DNA of 64,000 bases from Helicobacter aurati (GTDB taxonomy: Bacteria > Campylobacterota > Campylobacteria > Campylobacterales > Helicobacteraceae): positions 1-64,000 of the forward strand of contig NZ_NXLW01000006.1 in NCBI RefSeq assembly GCF_003364265.1, in the 5' to 3' direction. A program made the position numbers and the translations under genes. How positions within the stretch are numbered: the first letter of the stretch is position 1; each line of letters begins with the position of its first letter. Below the pieces are notes generated by a model that saw nothing but the letters and a program-made list of their open reading frames with translations, did not search any database and was not told where the DNA came from. This document shows positions 1 through 7,583 of this stretch, one piece after another.

Positions 1-203
1 AACTCTCCCTTAGTTTCTTTCATTTCTTCAGAATCTAACAGGGCTACTTTGCTTGTTTCAATATTGTTAAATAAGAAATTGGCATCAGCTTGTGAGATTG
101 TTGCTACTTTATTGGTAACAACAAGAGATTCAAGATTCTGATTTATTGCTTTTGCCTGCATAAAACTTAAACTTAATATTACACTTGAAATTATATTTTT
201 TAT
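1..203 (-). CDS. Cassette gene A, copy 1 (partial): small exported peptide with bacteriocin-like leader
   Basis: This is the 5' part of a minus-strand gene whose 3' end lies outside the window. It is base-for-base identical to the matching part of the complete copy at 694-1047. The conceptual product has a short hydrophobic N-terminus, then a conserved leader ending in the motif EMKETKGE near the window edge. The position equivalent to the ATG of the copy at 34835 is ATA here (codon at 201-203), six bases after an AAGGA ribosome site. The next in-frame ATG (159-161) would remove the signal sequence. I do not know the function. The leader motif recalls leaders of double-glycine-type bacteriocins, which is inference. 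Whether this copy is translated is uncertain. Confidence 0.5.
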   Translation of the reverse strand, partial: MKNIISSVILSLSFMQAKAINQNLESLVVTNKVATISQADANFLFNNIETSKVALLDSEEMKETKGE

Positions 204-315
204 AATGTATCCTTATTAAGGTTAAATTAAAATCGAATCTCGAATATCCTCAAGATTCCTGATATTATCATAATACACAACATAGCTTTTGTTATAATTA
301 AGTTTGCATATTTTG
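1..315. repeat. Direct repeat, left copy (unit 844 bp)
   Basis: Bases 1-315 are identical to bases 845-1159, read by eye over the whole length. They diverge at 316 versus 1160. The repeat may extend left beyond the window. It contains the 5' part of gene A and its upstream region, so the A-B cassette is tandemly duplicated with a spacing of 844 bp. Complete identity indicates a recent duplication or ongoing gene conversion. Confidence 0.95.
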
Positions 316-400
316 TAAAAAATAACGAAAAATTATTATTAAAAATAATGCGCAATACTGATAAATTAACGCAAATGATTATAGCAAATTACTTACAAAA

Positions 401-706
401 CTATTTGTTAGCAATTCTATGCAATTTTTTATACTGATAAATTCTTATAGATATAAAAACCAAGAAAAACGTATAAATACACCAAATAATAAGGAAAATC
501 CCCTTAGAAAAAGTAACAAAGCAGAGAAAAAGCCCGATTGGCAAGAGCATATACGCAAAGCTAATGAACATGAGCTTGATTGGTGTTTGAGAATATATTT
601 TTCGTAATGTTGCAAAACAAGAAAGAGTAAAGTTTATTAAAATAAAATTCAATAATACCGTTATAATAATAAGTGTCGTTAATAGGAACTGCATTATTTT
701 ATCCAA
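401..706 (-). CDS. Cassette gene B, copy 1: small multi-pass membrane protein
   Basis: The product is 101 residues, hydrophobic, with about three membrane segments (roughly residues 5-30, 46-66 and 68-90) and a basic C-terminus. It is paralogous to the 119-residue protein at 34091-34450: the stretch from 'RKIYSQTPIKLM' through 'FVTFSKGIF' to the end is nearly the same in both. It follows gene A (694-1047) on the same strand with a 13-bp overlap, so the two are probably co-translated. No catalytic motif is visible. A small membrane protein paired with a putative secreted peptide could be an immunity, export or anchoring partner, which is inference from pairing only. Confidence 0.65.
   Translation of the reverse strand: MDKIMQFLLTTLIIITVLLNFILINFTLSCFATLRKIYSQTPIKLMFISFAYMLLPIGLFLCFVTFSKGIFLIIWCIYTFFLVFISIRIYQYKKLHRIANK
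494..547. repeat. 54-bp identical block shared with 34196-34249
   Basis: The 54 bases here are identical to 34196-34249. Both lie in the conserved central part of gene B. The flanks are clearly diverged. The block shows that the two cassettes share recent ancestry or exchange sequence. Confidence 0.9.
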
Positions 707-1047
707 TTTTCATAAGCTTGTATAATTTCATCTGTTGCGAAGCTGCCAAGATGCTGTATAAGCGTTCCATTATAAATAGAATCATTTAACCCAGGGGCAT
801 TAGCAAAGAGGCTACTACCAACAAGTCTCAATAAAACGGGCAAGAACTCTCCCTTAGTTTCTTTCATTTCTTCAGAATCTAACAGGGCTACTTTGCTTGT
901 TTCAATATTGTTAAATAAGAAATTGGCATCAGCTTGTGAGATTGTTGCTACTTTATTGGTAACAACAAGAGATTCAAGATTCTGATTTATTGCTTTTGCC
1001 TGCATAAAACTTAAACTTAATATTACACTTGAAATTATATTTTTTAT
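694..1047 (-). CDS. Cassette gene A, copy 2: small exported peptide with bacteriocin-like leader
   Basis: From an ATA codon at 1045-1047 the product is 117 residues; from the first ATG (1003-1005) it is 103. The longer form is preferred because it restores a signal peptide matching the ATG-initiated paralogue at 34467-34835, and because an AAGGA site sits at the same six-base distance. The leader (shared with copy 3) includes 'ISQADANFLF', 'ETSKVALLDS' and 'EMKETKGE'. The sequence after KGE differs strongly between copies until the short motif 'FANAP'. A conserved leader followed by a variable core is typical of precursor peptides of bacteriocin-like systems, but the core lacks an obvious known class. 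Gene B overlaps its 3' end. Function unknown. Confidence 0.6.
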   Translation of the reverse strand: MKNIISSVILSLSFMQAKAINQNLESLVVTNKVATISQADANFLFNNIETSKVALLDSEEMKETKGEFLPVLLRLVGSSLFANAPGLNDSIYNGTLIQHLGSFATDEIIQAYENWIK

Positions 1048-1159
1048 AATGTATCCTTATTAAGGTTAAATTAAAATCGAATCTCGAATATCCTCAAGAT
1101 TCCTGATATTATCATAATACACAACATAGCTTTTGTTATAATTAAGTTTGCATATTTTG
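845..1159. repeat. Direct repeat, right copy (unit 844 bp)
   Basis: This block is identical to 1-315. It covers the 5' part of gene A copy 2 and about 110 bp upstream, including a possible minus-strand -10 element (TATGATAAT at 1108-1116) and the AAGGA ribosome site at 1054-1058. Confidence 0.95.
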
Positions 1160-1313
1160 CAATAATTATGTTATGAAAATTTTGGATAGACTTTTCATTG
1201 ATTGTCATAACAAGTAGTTTCATTACAAACAACCTAGCCGTTTAGCCGTTACAATAAATTTCACCGAATCAGCACGTTGCAATGCGCAATGATTCAGTAG
1301 AAACAAAGAGTCT
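1160..1313. other. Non-coding spacer between cassette and rmuC
   Basis: This stretch lies upstream of cassette gene A copy 2 and downstream of rmuC. Together with 1048-1159 it makes a gene-free region of about 265 bp. I see no RNA gene or clear terminator in it. Confidence 0.5.
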
Positions 1314-2864
1314 TTAGGCGATATGGCTATCTTTGCGTGAATGTGCTTGAGAAAGTGCTTCGTTTTGTTCCTGCGTGTCTCTATTTTCTAATGTTACTTG
1401 TGAATCTTGCAAGGAATTTTTTTGTGCTATTTTAGACATATAGTTATTGAGGTTATTGATGTAGCTAGAGAGGGACCCTCTGCCGTTTAGTTGCGTTCCT
1501 GCTCTACCGTATGCAGACAGAGCATTTTGGAGTCCGACTTCAATTTTTTCCATACTGTCTTTAAAGCCATTGAATTTCTTAATGAGTTTTTCGCATTCAC
1601 CAAGTATTTTTTCTGTATTTTTATCTCTCGCTTCATTTTTCCAGAGATAATTAATCAGACGCAATATCACCATAAGCGTAGTGGGAGCAGAGATGATAAT
1701 ACCCTTTTGATAGGCGTCCATAAATATTTTCATATCTTCTCTTAGAATCTCATTATATGCCCCTTCACTTGGCAGGAACATAATCATAAAGTCTAGCTTT
1801 TGCCCGTCAATGTAATCTTGATAAGTTTTCGCTGTTAGGTTTTTAATATGTAGCTTAATACTTTCTAGGTGAGATTTCAGATATTGTTCTTTTTGTTTGG
1901 AATCTTCAGAATTGCTATATTCGAGATAGGCGTTAAGGCTCACTTTGGAATCTATAATGACAAAACGATTGTTTGGTAACTGCACAATAGCATCTGGTCT
2001 AAGATTCTGCTGCTGCTCGTTTTTCAAAGTAACTTGGAGATGGTATTCTCTATCTTTTTCCAAGCCACTATTTTCCAAAATACGTTCTAGCACCACTTCG
2101 CCCCATTGTCCCTGTTGTTTTGCCCCTCCTTTCATGACTGTTGCAAGATTATTGGCTTCTTTTGAAATCAGCATGTTGGCATCTTTTAAAAGCTTAATTT
2201 CAGTAATGAGGCTAGTTTGTTTCTCTTGATTTTCTTTGGTGTTTTGTGCTATTTCATGCTTGAAACGTATGATTTCTTCAGTTAGAGGCTTGAGGCTTAA
2301 CTCTTGTTTTTCTTGAAATTGCTGCCCTTTTTGTTCCAAGAGTGAATTGCTAATCTCGTAGAATCTTTGTGTCATAAGTGCCTCTTGTTTTTCGCGCTCA
2401 ATAGTTAATGTCTTAGCGATTTCTTCTTGTTTTGCATGGTATTGTGTATTTAATTTTTCTTCTTGTTCCAAGAGGGCTTCTCTGATTTTTTCTTGTAATT
2501 CTGTTTTGTGTGCATCTTGAATTTCTTGTATTTTCGCTATGTAATGGGTATATGATTCTCGTAATGTATTCTCTTTTGCTTGCAGCTTATTTTCATATTC
2601 TTGCTTGAGAGATTCTAAAATTTGCAAGGATTCTGAACGGAGCCTTTCATTGTCTTCTTGGGCGCATTGTAGCCTGTCTGCAATATGTCTTTCTTTGAGT
2701 TGTAGTTCTTGAGTAATTAGATTTTTTGCTAAGAGATATTCTTCCTTTTGTTTGAGAATCTCTCGAAATGAGTTTATTTTTTTTCTTTGTAAATAACAGA
2801 GAATGCCCATGATGAAGCTTAGTGAAACAAAGAATGTAAGGGAAGGTAGAATAAATTGTTGCAT
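1314..2864 (-). CDS. rmuC: DNA recombination protein RmuC
   Basis: The 516-residue product has an N-terminal membrane anchor (about residues 4-24), a long glutamate- and glutamine-rich coiled coil (about 25-230) and the RmuC domain with 'GQWGEVVLERIL' at about 252-263 and a conserved 'DSKVSLNAYLEY' further on. RmuC family proteins are nuclease-like factors that limit DNA inversions and rearrangements. The last 50 residues are low-complexity and polar. It is transcribed away from the porin gene across a 116-bp divergent spacer. Length and domain order fit the family. Confidence 0.93.
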   Translation of the reverse strand: MQQFILPSLTFFVSLSFIMGILCYLQRKKINSFREILKQKEEYLLAKNLITQELQLKERHIADRLQCAQEDNERLRSESLQILESLKQEYENKLQAKENTLRESYTHYIAKIQEIQDAHKTELQEKIREALLEQEEKLNTQYHAKQEEIAKTLTIEREKQEALMTQRFYEISNSLLEQKGQQFQEKQELSLKPLTEEIIRFKHEIAQNTKENQEKQTSLITEIKLLKDANMLISKEANNLATVMKGGAKQQGQWGEVVLERILENSGLEKDREYHLQVTLKNEQQQNLRPDAIVQLPNNRFVIIDSKVSLNAYLEYSNSEDSKQKEQYLKSHLESIKLHIKNLTAKTYQDYIDGQKLDFMIMFLPSEGAYNEILREDMKIFMDAYQKGIIISAPTTLMVILRLINYLWKNEARDKNTEKILGECEKLIKKFNGFKDSMEKIEVGLQNALSAYGRAGTQLNGRGSLSSYINNLNNYMSKIAQKNSLQDSQVTLENRDTQEQNEALSQAHSRKDSHIA

Positions 2865-2913
2865 GATACTCCTTTAAATGACTGAAAAATTATACATCAA
2901 GTCAAGACGTATA

Positions 2914-2919
2914 TATAAT
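2914..2919 (+). promoter_or_regulatory. Probable -10 element (TATAAT) of the porin gene
   Basis: A perfect TATAAT lies 62 bp before the porin start codon in the divergent spacer with rmuC. No convincing -35 is visible, which is normal for the Helicobacter housekeeping sigma factor. Confidence 0.5.
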
Positions 2920-2980
2920 GGTGTCGATTTATATTTGGTCTCAATTTGAGATAAATATTTAATGTTAAGGATATACGCAA

Positions 2981-4249
2981 ATGAAAAGCATAACGTATCA
3001 AAAAACTTTAAAACAAACTTTTATTGCAGGCAGTGTGGCTTTGACAGTTTTAGCAAATTCTGCTAATGCTCTGGAAATGAACCCTTTTGGTACATTGGGC
3101 GTAACGGGCAATTTTGCTTTTGGCGATAATACTATTCATGCAGGCGATAATATAAGCGGCTATTTGGGTGTAACTGGGCATCTTGGCGTTGAATTTGATT
3201 TCAGTGGATTTAAACTAGGCGTTGGTGCTATGGCGGGTTTTGCTCCCTTGACGCTTGGAACTACGGGTGGTTATGGAAGCAATATTTTTGTTCATAATAG
3301 AGGTTTGTATCGAAGCCCGTTTGTTGATGCTTCAGATTTATATATAGGCTACACTAGTTCTGAATTACGTTTCCTTATGGGTCGCTACAATGGAAGCAAG
3401 GTGCTTTCTACCGCAGATTGGATTGGTGGATATAATCAAGGTGTAGCCTTTTCTTACCAAAGCGAGTTTTTTGGAGTTTGGGCTACTTGGGTAAATGACT
3501 TTCTACGTAATGGATACAATGCGCATGCGAATCTTGCGATAGATGGTCGTTATGGCATGGATTTAGCTGGATTTGCTGGTTATGGGTCAAGCTGGCATAA
3601 CTTCAATTTGAATAATGAACTGTTTGCTGCGGGAGTAGATTTTAGACTTGGTGAAATCTTAAGTATTAGCCCATTTGCACAGTATTGGTTGAGAAATGGT
3701 GCTGATTACTTACAGGCTGGAGCCAGATTGGCACTTACTTTTGATTTGGGTGCTATAAAAACCACAACAACATTTAGAGGATTATGGACTAATAATATAG
3801 ATACAGGTGGCAACGGTGTTTTGTGGCAAGCTGATGAAGAATTGTTGCTGTTTGACATGATTAAATTAGGGGGCGGTTATCTTAGTGTTGGCGGCATAGG
3901 GCTTAATGGATTAACGCTTGTTGATAGAACAAGATTCTATGGGCAGTATCTTTTCCCTTATGGGTATAACGGGACAGGACTTAGGAATCGCGGATATTTG
4001 AATGCTACCGCAGAAACATGGTATGTGTTTACAGGATTAAAGCTTGGGGAATCAGCAAACCTTGATGTTCTTTATGCCAACGGTAATTACAAAGAATTTT
4101 CTGCCATTATCAATTATGATATTATAGGCGGAGATGCTGGAGAAGAAGGTGAGAGCGGTGGTGGTCTTGTGTGGTCTGTCGGTGGTGGTTATGTAACCGA
4201 TGATTTTAAATCTCATACAGCCCTAGCTTATACAAAAATTAAATTTTAA
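2981..4249 (+). CDS. Hof-type outer membrane porin
   Basis: The 422-residue product starts with a signal peptide (likely cleavage after ANA at about residue 30). The remainder alternates short aromatic and polar strands typical of a beta-barrel and ends in phenylalanine (KIKF), the usual outer membrane assembly signal. The start 'MNPFGTLGVTGNFAFGD', repeated 'GYLGVTGHLGVEF' turns and 'LRFLMGRYNGS' resemble the Helicobacter Hof family of outer membrane proteins. The gene is monocistronic: AAGGA precedes the ATG, and its stop overlaps the stop of the convergent glycosyltransferase gene by 4 bp. Which Hof member it is, and its substrate, cannot be decided here. Confidence 0.75.
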   Translation: MKSITYQKTLKQTFIAGSVALTVLANSANALEMNPFGTLGVTGNFAFGDNTIHAGDNISGYLGVTGHLGVEFDFSGFKLGVGAMAGFAPLTLGTTGGYGSNIFVHNRGLYRSPFVDASDLYIGYTSSELRFLMGRYNGSKVLSTADWIGGYNQGVAFSYQSEFFGVWATWVNDFLRNGYNAHANLAIDGRYGMDLAGFAGYGSSWHNFNLNNELFAAGVDFRLGEILSISPFAQYWLRNGADYLQAGARLALTFDLGAIKTTTTFRGLWTNNIDTGGNGVLWQADEELLLFDMIKLGGGYLSVGGIGLNGLTLVDRTRFYGQYLFPYGYNGTGLRNRGYLNATAETWYVFTGLKLGESANLDVLYANGNYKEFSAIINYDIIGGDAGEEGESGGGLVWSVGGGYVTDDFKSHTALAYTKIKF

Positions 4250-5319
4250 TCACAATTATTTACATAACCTTTAAGATTCAGAGGTTTTATTTCATTGGTT
4301 TTTAGCATTTCTTCAAGGGTAGCAACTATTTGTTCTATTGCTTGATGTTCTTGTTGTGCGCTTATTAGAGAAAGGGGGGTTTCCAAGAAAACATACCGTT
4401 TATTATGCGTAGCCCATCTTCTTGTGTCATATTCAGGATAAACGGCAATTGTTGGGATTCTTTGATTGCAAGCAACATGGATTACTCCTGTGCTAGGGCT
4501 TATTACAAGACTTACTTGTGAGATAAGAGAGACTAGATTGAGCAAATCATCGTTATTTTCAAAAATAATAATATTTGATATATCTATTTGAGATTCTCTA
4601 ACGGAAGACATAAATTCGTTATGTACTTGCGGGTAAGTTGCGATAATAGGAATCAAGGGAGAGGTTGCTTCGCTAATTTTTTTAGCGAGTGTTAACCATG
4701 AATTAAGTTGCAAGCTGTACGGGCAAGCTCGATTGAATGGATTAATAAGAATAAAATATACATGCCCATTGCTCCCCTCTCCCATTTTTTCCATAAATGT
4801 TTTGATTTTTGGCTGCATTTGAGATATAACAAATTGCCTGTGTGTATTCGCGCTAGCTATTTTAGCGTTGTTGAAGTCTAGGGTATCGATTTGTGAATCA
4901 TAGGTTTTAGAATCTATTCTACGCACATAGCTCAAAAGGATTTCTCTTTCATTGAGGTTGCGATATTTTTTGCAGAAATAGATAGGTACAGTTTTACATC
5001 GGAGCGAAAATAAACTTGGTATCTTGCTTGCGCAAATAATATACTTAACGTTTGTTTGTTTTGCAAAATTGATAAACCAGCTTTTAGAGTTACTTAAGAT
5101 GAGATAATCACATTGTTGTTCGTTGATTGCTTCTAACTTCGTAGGCAACCACAAATCCACAAAGCTACAATGTTGCAGGAGATTTTGCATGCCTTTTTGT
5201 CCGAAGACAATGAGTTTGCAACGATAAATCTGCTTTAAGGCGTAAAAAGCTTCAAAGCCTATTGTCATTTCGCCTAATGCTAATGCAGGGAAATAGAATC
5301 CAATGACCATGATATTCAA
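4246..5319 (-). CDS. Heptosyltransferase-like glycosyltransferase (family 9)
   Basis: The 357-residue product has the two-domain GT-B layout: an N-terminal fold with 'MVIGFYFPALALGEMTIGF', and a C-terminal part with 'VISPSTGVIHVACNQRIP', the signature of ADP-heptose:LPS heptosyltransferases. It therefore probably adds a sugar to the lipopolysaccharide core on the cytoplasmic side. It starts at a TTG (5317-5319) overlapping the stop of the PilO-like gene, or at an ATG three codons later (5308-5310). The overlap suggests co-translation with the upstream trio. The usual N-terminal glycine-rich motif is altered, so the acceptor is uncertain. Confidence 0.7.
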   Translation of the reverse strand: MNIMVIGFYFPALALGEMTIGFEAFYALKQIYRCKLIVFGQKGMQNLLQHCSFVDLWLPTKLEAINEQQCDYLILSNSKSWFINFAKQTNVKYIICASKIPSLFSLRCKTVPIYFCKKYRNLNEREILLSYVRRIDSKTYDSQIDTLDFNNAKIASANTHRQFVISQMQPKIKTFMEKMGEGSNGHVYFILINPFNRACPYSLQLNSWLTLAKKISEATSPLIPIIATYPQVHNEFMSSVRESQIDISNIIIFENNDDLLNLVSLISQVSLVISPSTGVIHVACNQRIPTIAVYPEYDTRRWATHNKRYVFLETPLSLISAQQEHQAIEQIVATLEEMLKTNEIKPLNLKGYVNNCD

Positions 5320-5873
5320 TTAAGGTTACGTAAGTAAGTGCTTTGCGTAATGGACATCCCCAGACTGAAGTCAATGTTTCCTTTAGTGTTTTTCTTGAGA
5401 GATAATGGTAAATCAAGTATTGCACTGATGTGTTTTGATTGTAGTCTTGGAATAATGTCTAATACATAGGAAAGGTTGCTTGCTGCTACTTCGCCGCTAA
5501 TGCTATATTGTATTTTTTTTAGCTGGTCTTGAGGGATATTTTTTTCTCCAAGTTTACGCACATTGATTTTTAAGAATCCGGGCTGAATAATTTTACGTAT
5601 GGTTGCTTCGTTTAAAGAACCAGAAAACACCTTTAGTTCTTGGCTGTTGGTATCGGCAAGAGAGTTCACTTTCTTTTGTGCTTGTTCGTTAATGGTTCGT
5701 GTTTGCTCAAGCGTGCTTTGTGTTACCTGGTTGAATCGCAGTTGCTCTTTGTAATGACGAGTTTCTGGCATGATGTACGTGTTAGTGTAATACGCTGTCC
5801 CAGAGATAAAAAGAATACTCCAAATAAAATGTCGAAATATATTGTCTGGTTCTACTTCTTTAAACAATCCCAT
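5316..5873 (-). CDS. PilO-like inner membrane protein
   Basis: The 185-residue product has one membrane segment near residues 14-30, a coiled-coil stretch (about 38-75) and a C-terminal alpha/beta domain ending with 'DFSLGMSITQSTYLR'. This small bitopic layout, directly after a PilN-like gene with the same topology and a larger cytoplasmic protein gene, matches the PilM-PilN-PilO order of type IV pilus and type II secretion alignment complexes. Sequence similarity is weak, so the call rests on topology and context. It could also correspond to a component of the Campylobacter Cts transformation system. Confidence 0.5.
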   Translation of the reverse strand: MGLFKEVEPDNIFRHFIWSILFISGTAYYTNTYIMPETRHYKEQLRFNQVTQSTLEQTRTINEQAQKKVNSLADTNSQELKVFSGSLNEATIRKIIQPGFLKINVRKLGEKNIPQDQLKKIQYSISGEVAASNLSYVLDIIPRLQSKHISAILDLPLSLKKNTKGNIDFSLGMSITQSTYLRNLN

Positions 5874-5885
5874 AAATATCCTTAT

Positions 5886-6416
5886 CTATTGTATGCGTTG
5901 CAATAGCCCATCATCATCGCTTGTTTGACTGACAGATTCAAAGTTATACCATCCACTTGGCAATTCATAAAAGCTTGCTTCACTCTTTGAATAGACTGCA
6001 CGGAGCTGTGATTGCAAGGAGGTTTCGAATAACTCTTTGCTTGCTGTTATGCCGCGAATGAAAAGTCGATTATTTTCAAATTTGATTTCAGAAATTGCCA
6101 CTTGATTCGGAATCATATTGAGAATGTTTTGGATTTGCGTGCGCAATTTTTCGTCATGATTCTTTATCTGGGAAACAACATCTAATTCATAATACAATCT
6201 TTCCCCTTCTTTAGTTAATGTGTCGTTGGCTTTTTTAATATATTCCTGTTCGATTTTCATTAGCTCTTGCTCTTCTTTTAGATCTTCGATTTGCAATAAT
6301 AAAAATACTCTAAAGTATATTAAGATTCCAAGTGCTACACCAATGTAAAATACCCATATTTTTGTGGCAAGCTTAAAAATATGCTTTGTGGTGGGTTTTG
6401 TAAAGCTGTAAGTCAT
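5886..6416 (-). CDS. PilN-like inner membrane protein
   Basis: The 176-residue product has a short cytoplasmic N-terminus, one membrane helix (about 20-42), a coiled coil (about 42-90) and a C-terminal domain with 'IPNQVAISEIKFENN' followed by 'LFIRGIT'. The phrase 'P..V.I..I.F....L.I.G' is characteristic of PilN/GspL periplasmic domains. It lies 8 bp after the PilM-like gene and 12 bp before the PilO-like gene. It is expected to bridge a cytoplasmic actin-like protein to the periplasm. Homology is inferred, not tested. Confidence 0.55.
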   Translation of the reverse strand: MTYSFTKPTTKHIFKLATKIWVFYIGVALGILIYFRVFLLLQIEDLKEEQELMKIEQEYIKKANDTLTKEGERLYYELDVVSQIKNHDEKLRTQIQNILNMIPNQVAISEIKFENNRLFIRGITASKELFETSLQSQLRAVYSKSEASFYELPSGWYNFESVSQTSDDDGLLQRIQ

Positions 6417-6424
6417 ATCAATCC

Positions 6425-7459
6425 TTAACTATTTAGCTCAATTTGTGAGAGATTGATGATTTCTTTGGGTAAATCTGTGGGTATCAGCGATAATTCTATC
6501 ATGAGATTAGAACGGATATTGTGAATAGATTGCGATGAGATTCCATAGCAGTCAAAAATTACAATTTCCTCTACAAAGTCGCTTTCATAAAGCGTGTTTT
6601 GATAGAAGTCCCGCAAGCTAGATTGTATGAGTTGAATAATGCTTGTGGAACGACTTAAATCTTGCAAATTATCACTTGATGACGTGCTTTCAGAATCAGA
6701 GTCAGAATCTGTGCTGGCGCGAATATCTTGAGATTCTAATTCGCTAAAATCAAAAGAGTCAAAGTCCTGCAAATCTTGCTCCAAATCCCCTAGTTCCGTA
6801 TCGAGATTATCAAGCTGTTCTTCTGCTCCTTTTCCGTTAGACATCTTGTTTTCTTCGCTTGGTTTGCTAACACTTGCTGCAATTGTGGTGATGGGTTGTT
6901 CTGAACTAATTAACCAAAACGAACCATAAAGTGTCTCTTTGCGGGTAGCAATTAACGTGGCGAGATTCTCTTTTTCTTGTAAAACAAACATTTTTGGTCT
7001 ATCGCCTACCAGCGTTTTGGATTTAAGAAATAAAAGCACAAAAGGCGAAAAAACAAAATCGAGCCCCTTTGCTTTTTTGAAAGTATTGAGATAATGCGTA
7101 ACACTATCTTTATGGATAAAGATAAAGGCGTTAGGCAGCTTGATGCTTTTATATTCTTTTTCGTTAACTCCAAAGTTAGCAAAGATATTTTTTTTGGTAC
7201 CTGGCACCAAAACTTGCTCTGTGCTTTTACTAAGCATTGCGAGATAACTATACGCATAACGACTTTTGAGCTTGTAAATATATTTGATTGTTTCTGCAGA
7301 TGGCTCTCCATTGACAATTTTAAATTCTTTTTTTGTTTCCTCTACAATAGAACCCCCCCGTTTTTTTGCTACTTGCACAATGCAAGTATCTTCATCGTAG
7401 CTGACGCTAATGAGCACTGTTGCAAAAAGAGGGCGAAAAATGGTTCCAATAATGCTCAC
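6425..7459 (-). CDS. PilM-like cytoplasmic protein with acidic serine-rich linker
   Basis: The 344-residue product begins the trio. Its N-terminal ~190 residues have an actin-like or PilM/GspL-like feel ('SYDEDTCIVQVAKKRGG', 'YLAMLSK', 'FVFSPFVLLFLKSK'). A linker of roughly residues 205-275 is highly acidic and rich in Asp, Glu and Ser, and a final ~65-residue domain carries 'VEEIVIFDCYGISS'. There is no membrane segment apart from a hydrophobic start. A run of seven C (7353-7359) followed by seven T lies early in the gene. PilM identity is inferred from order and size; the true family is uncertain. Confidence 0.45.
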   Translation of the reverse strand: MSIIGTIFRPLFATVLISVSYDEDTCIVQVAKKRGGSIVEETKKEFKIVNGEPSAETIKYIYKLKSRYAYSYLAMLSKSTEQVLVPGTKKNIFANFGVNEKEYKSIKLPNAFIFIHKDSVTHYLNTFKKAKGLDFVFSPFVLLFLKSKTLVGDRPKMFVLQEKENLATLIATRKETLYGSFWLISSEQPITTIAASVSKPSEENKMSNGKGAEEQLDNLDTELGDLEQDLQDFDSFDFSELESQDIRASTDSDSDSESTSSSDNLQDLSRSTSIIQLIQSSLRDFYQNTLYESDFVEEIVIFDCYGISSQSIHNIRSNLMIELSLIPTDLPKEIINLSQIELNS

Positions 7460-7583
7460 GATAAACCTCGTCTTTTAGAAAGCTATTCCGAATTATAGCA
7501 TAGTTTGAAACCATGCTCGCTTTGAGTATAATAGCATTTCGTAAAGGTATTGTTGTAAAAATACTCAAAAGATTATAGGAAAG

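Noticed and set aside
419-607. Plus-strand ORF of 62 codons opposite cassette gene B
   Set aside because: It is the complement of a membrane protein conserved at two loci, and it has no ribosome site.
7006-7317. 103-codon minus-strand ORF inside the PilM-like gene as evidence of a frameshift
   Set aside because: The PilM-like frame is open from start to stop, and the alternative frame gives a basic, low-complexity product.
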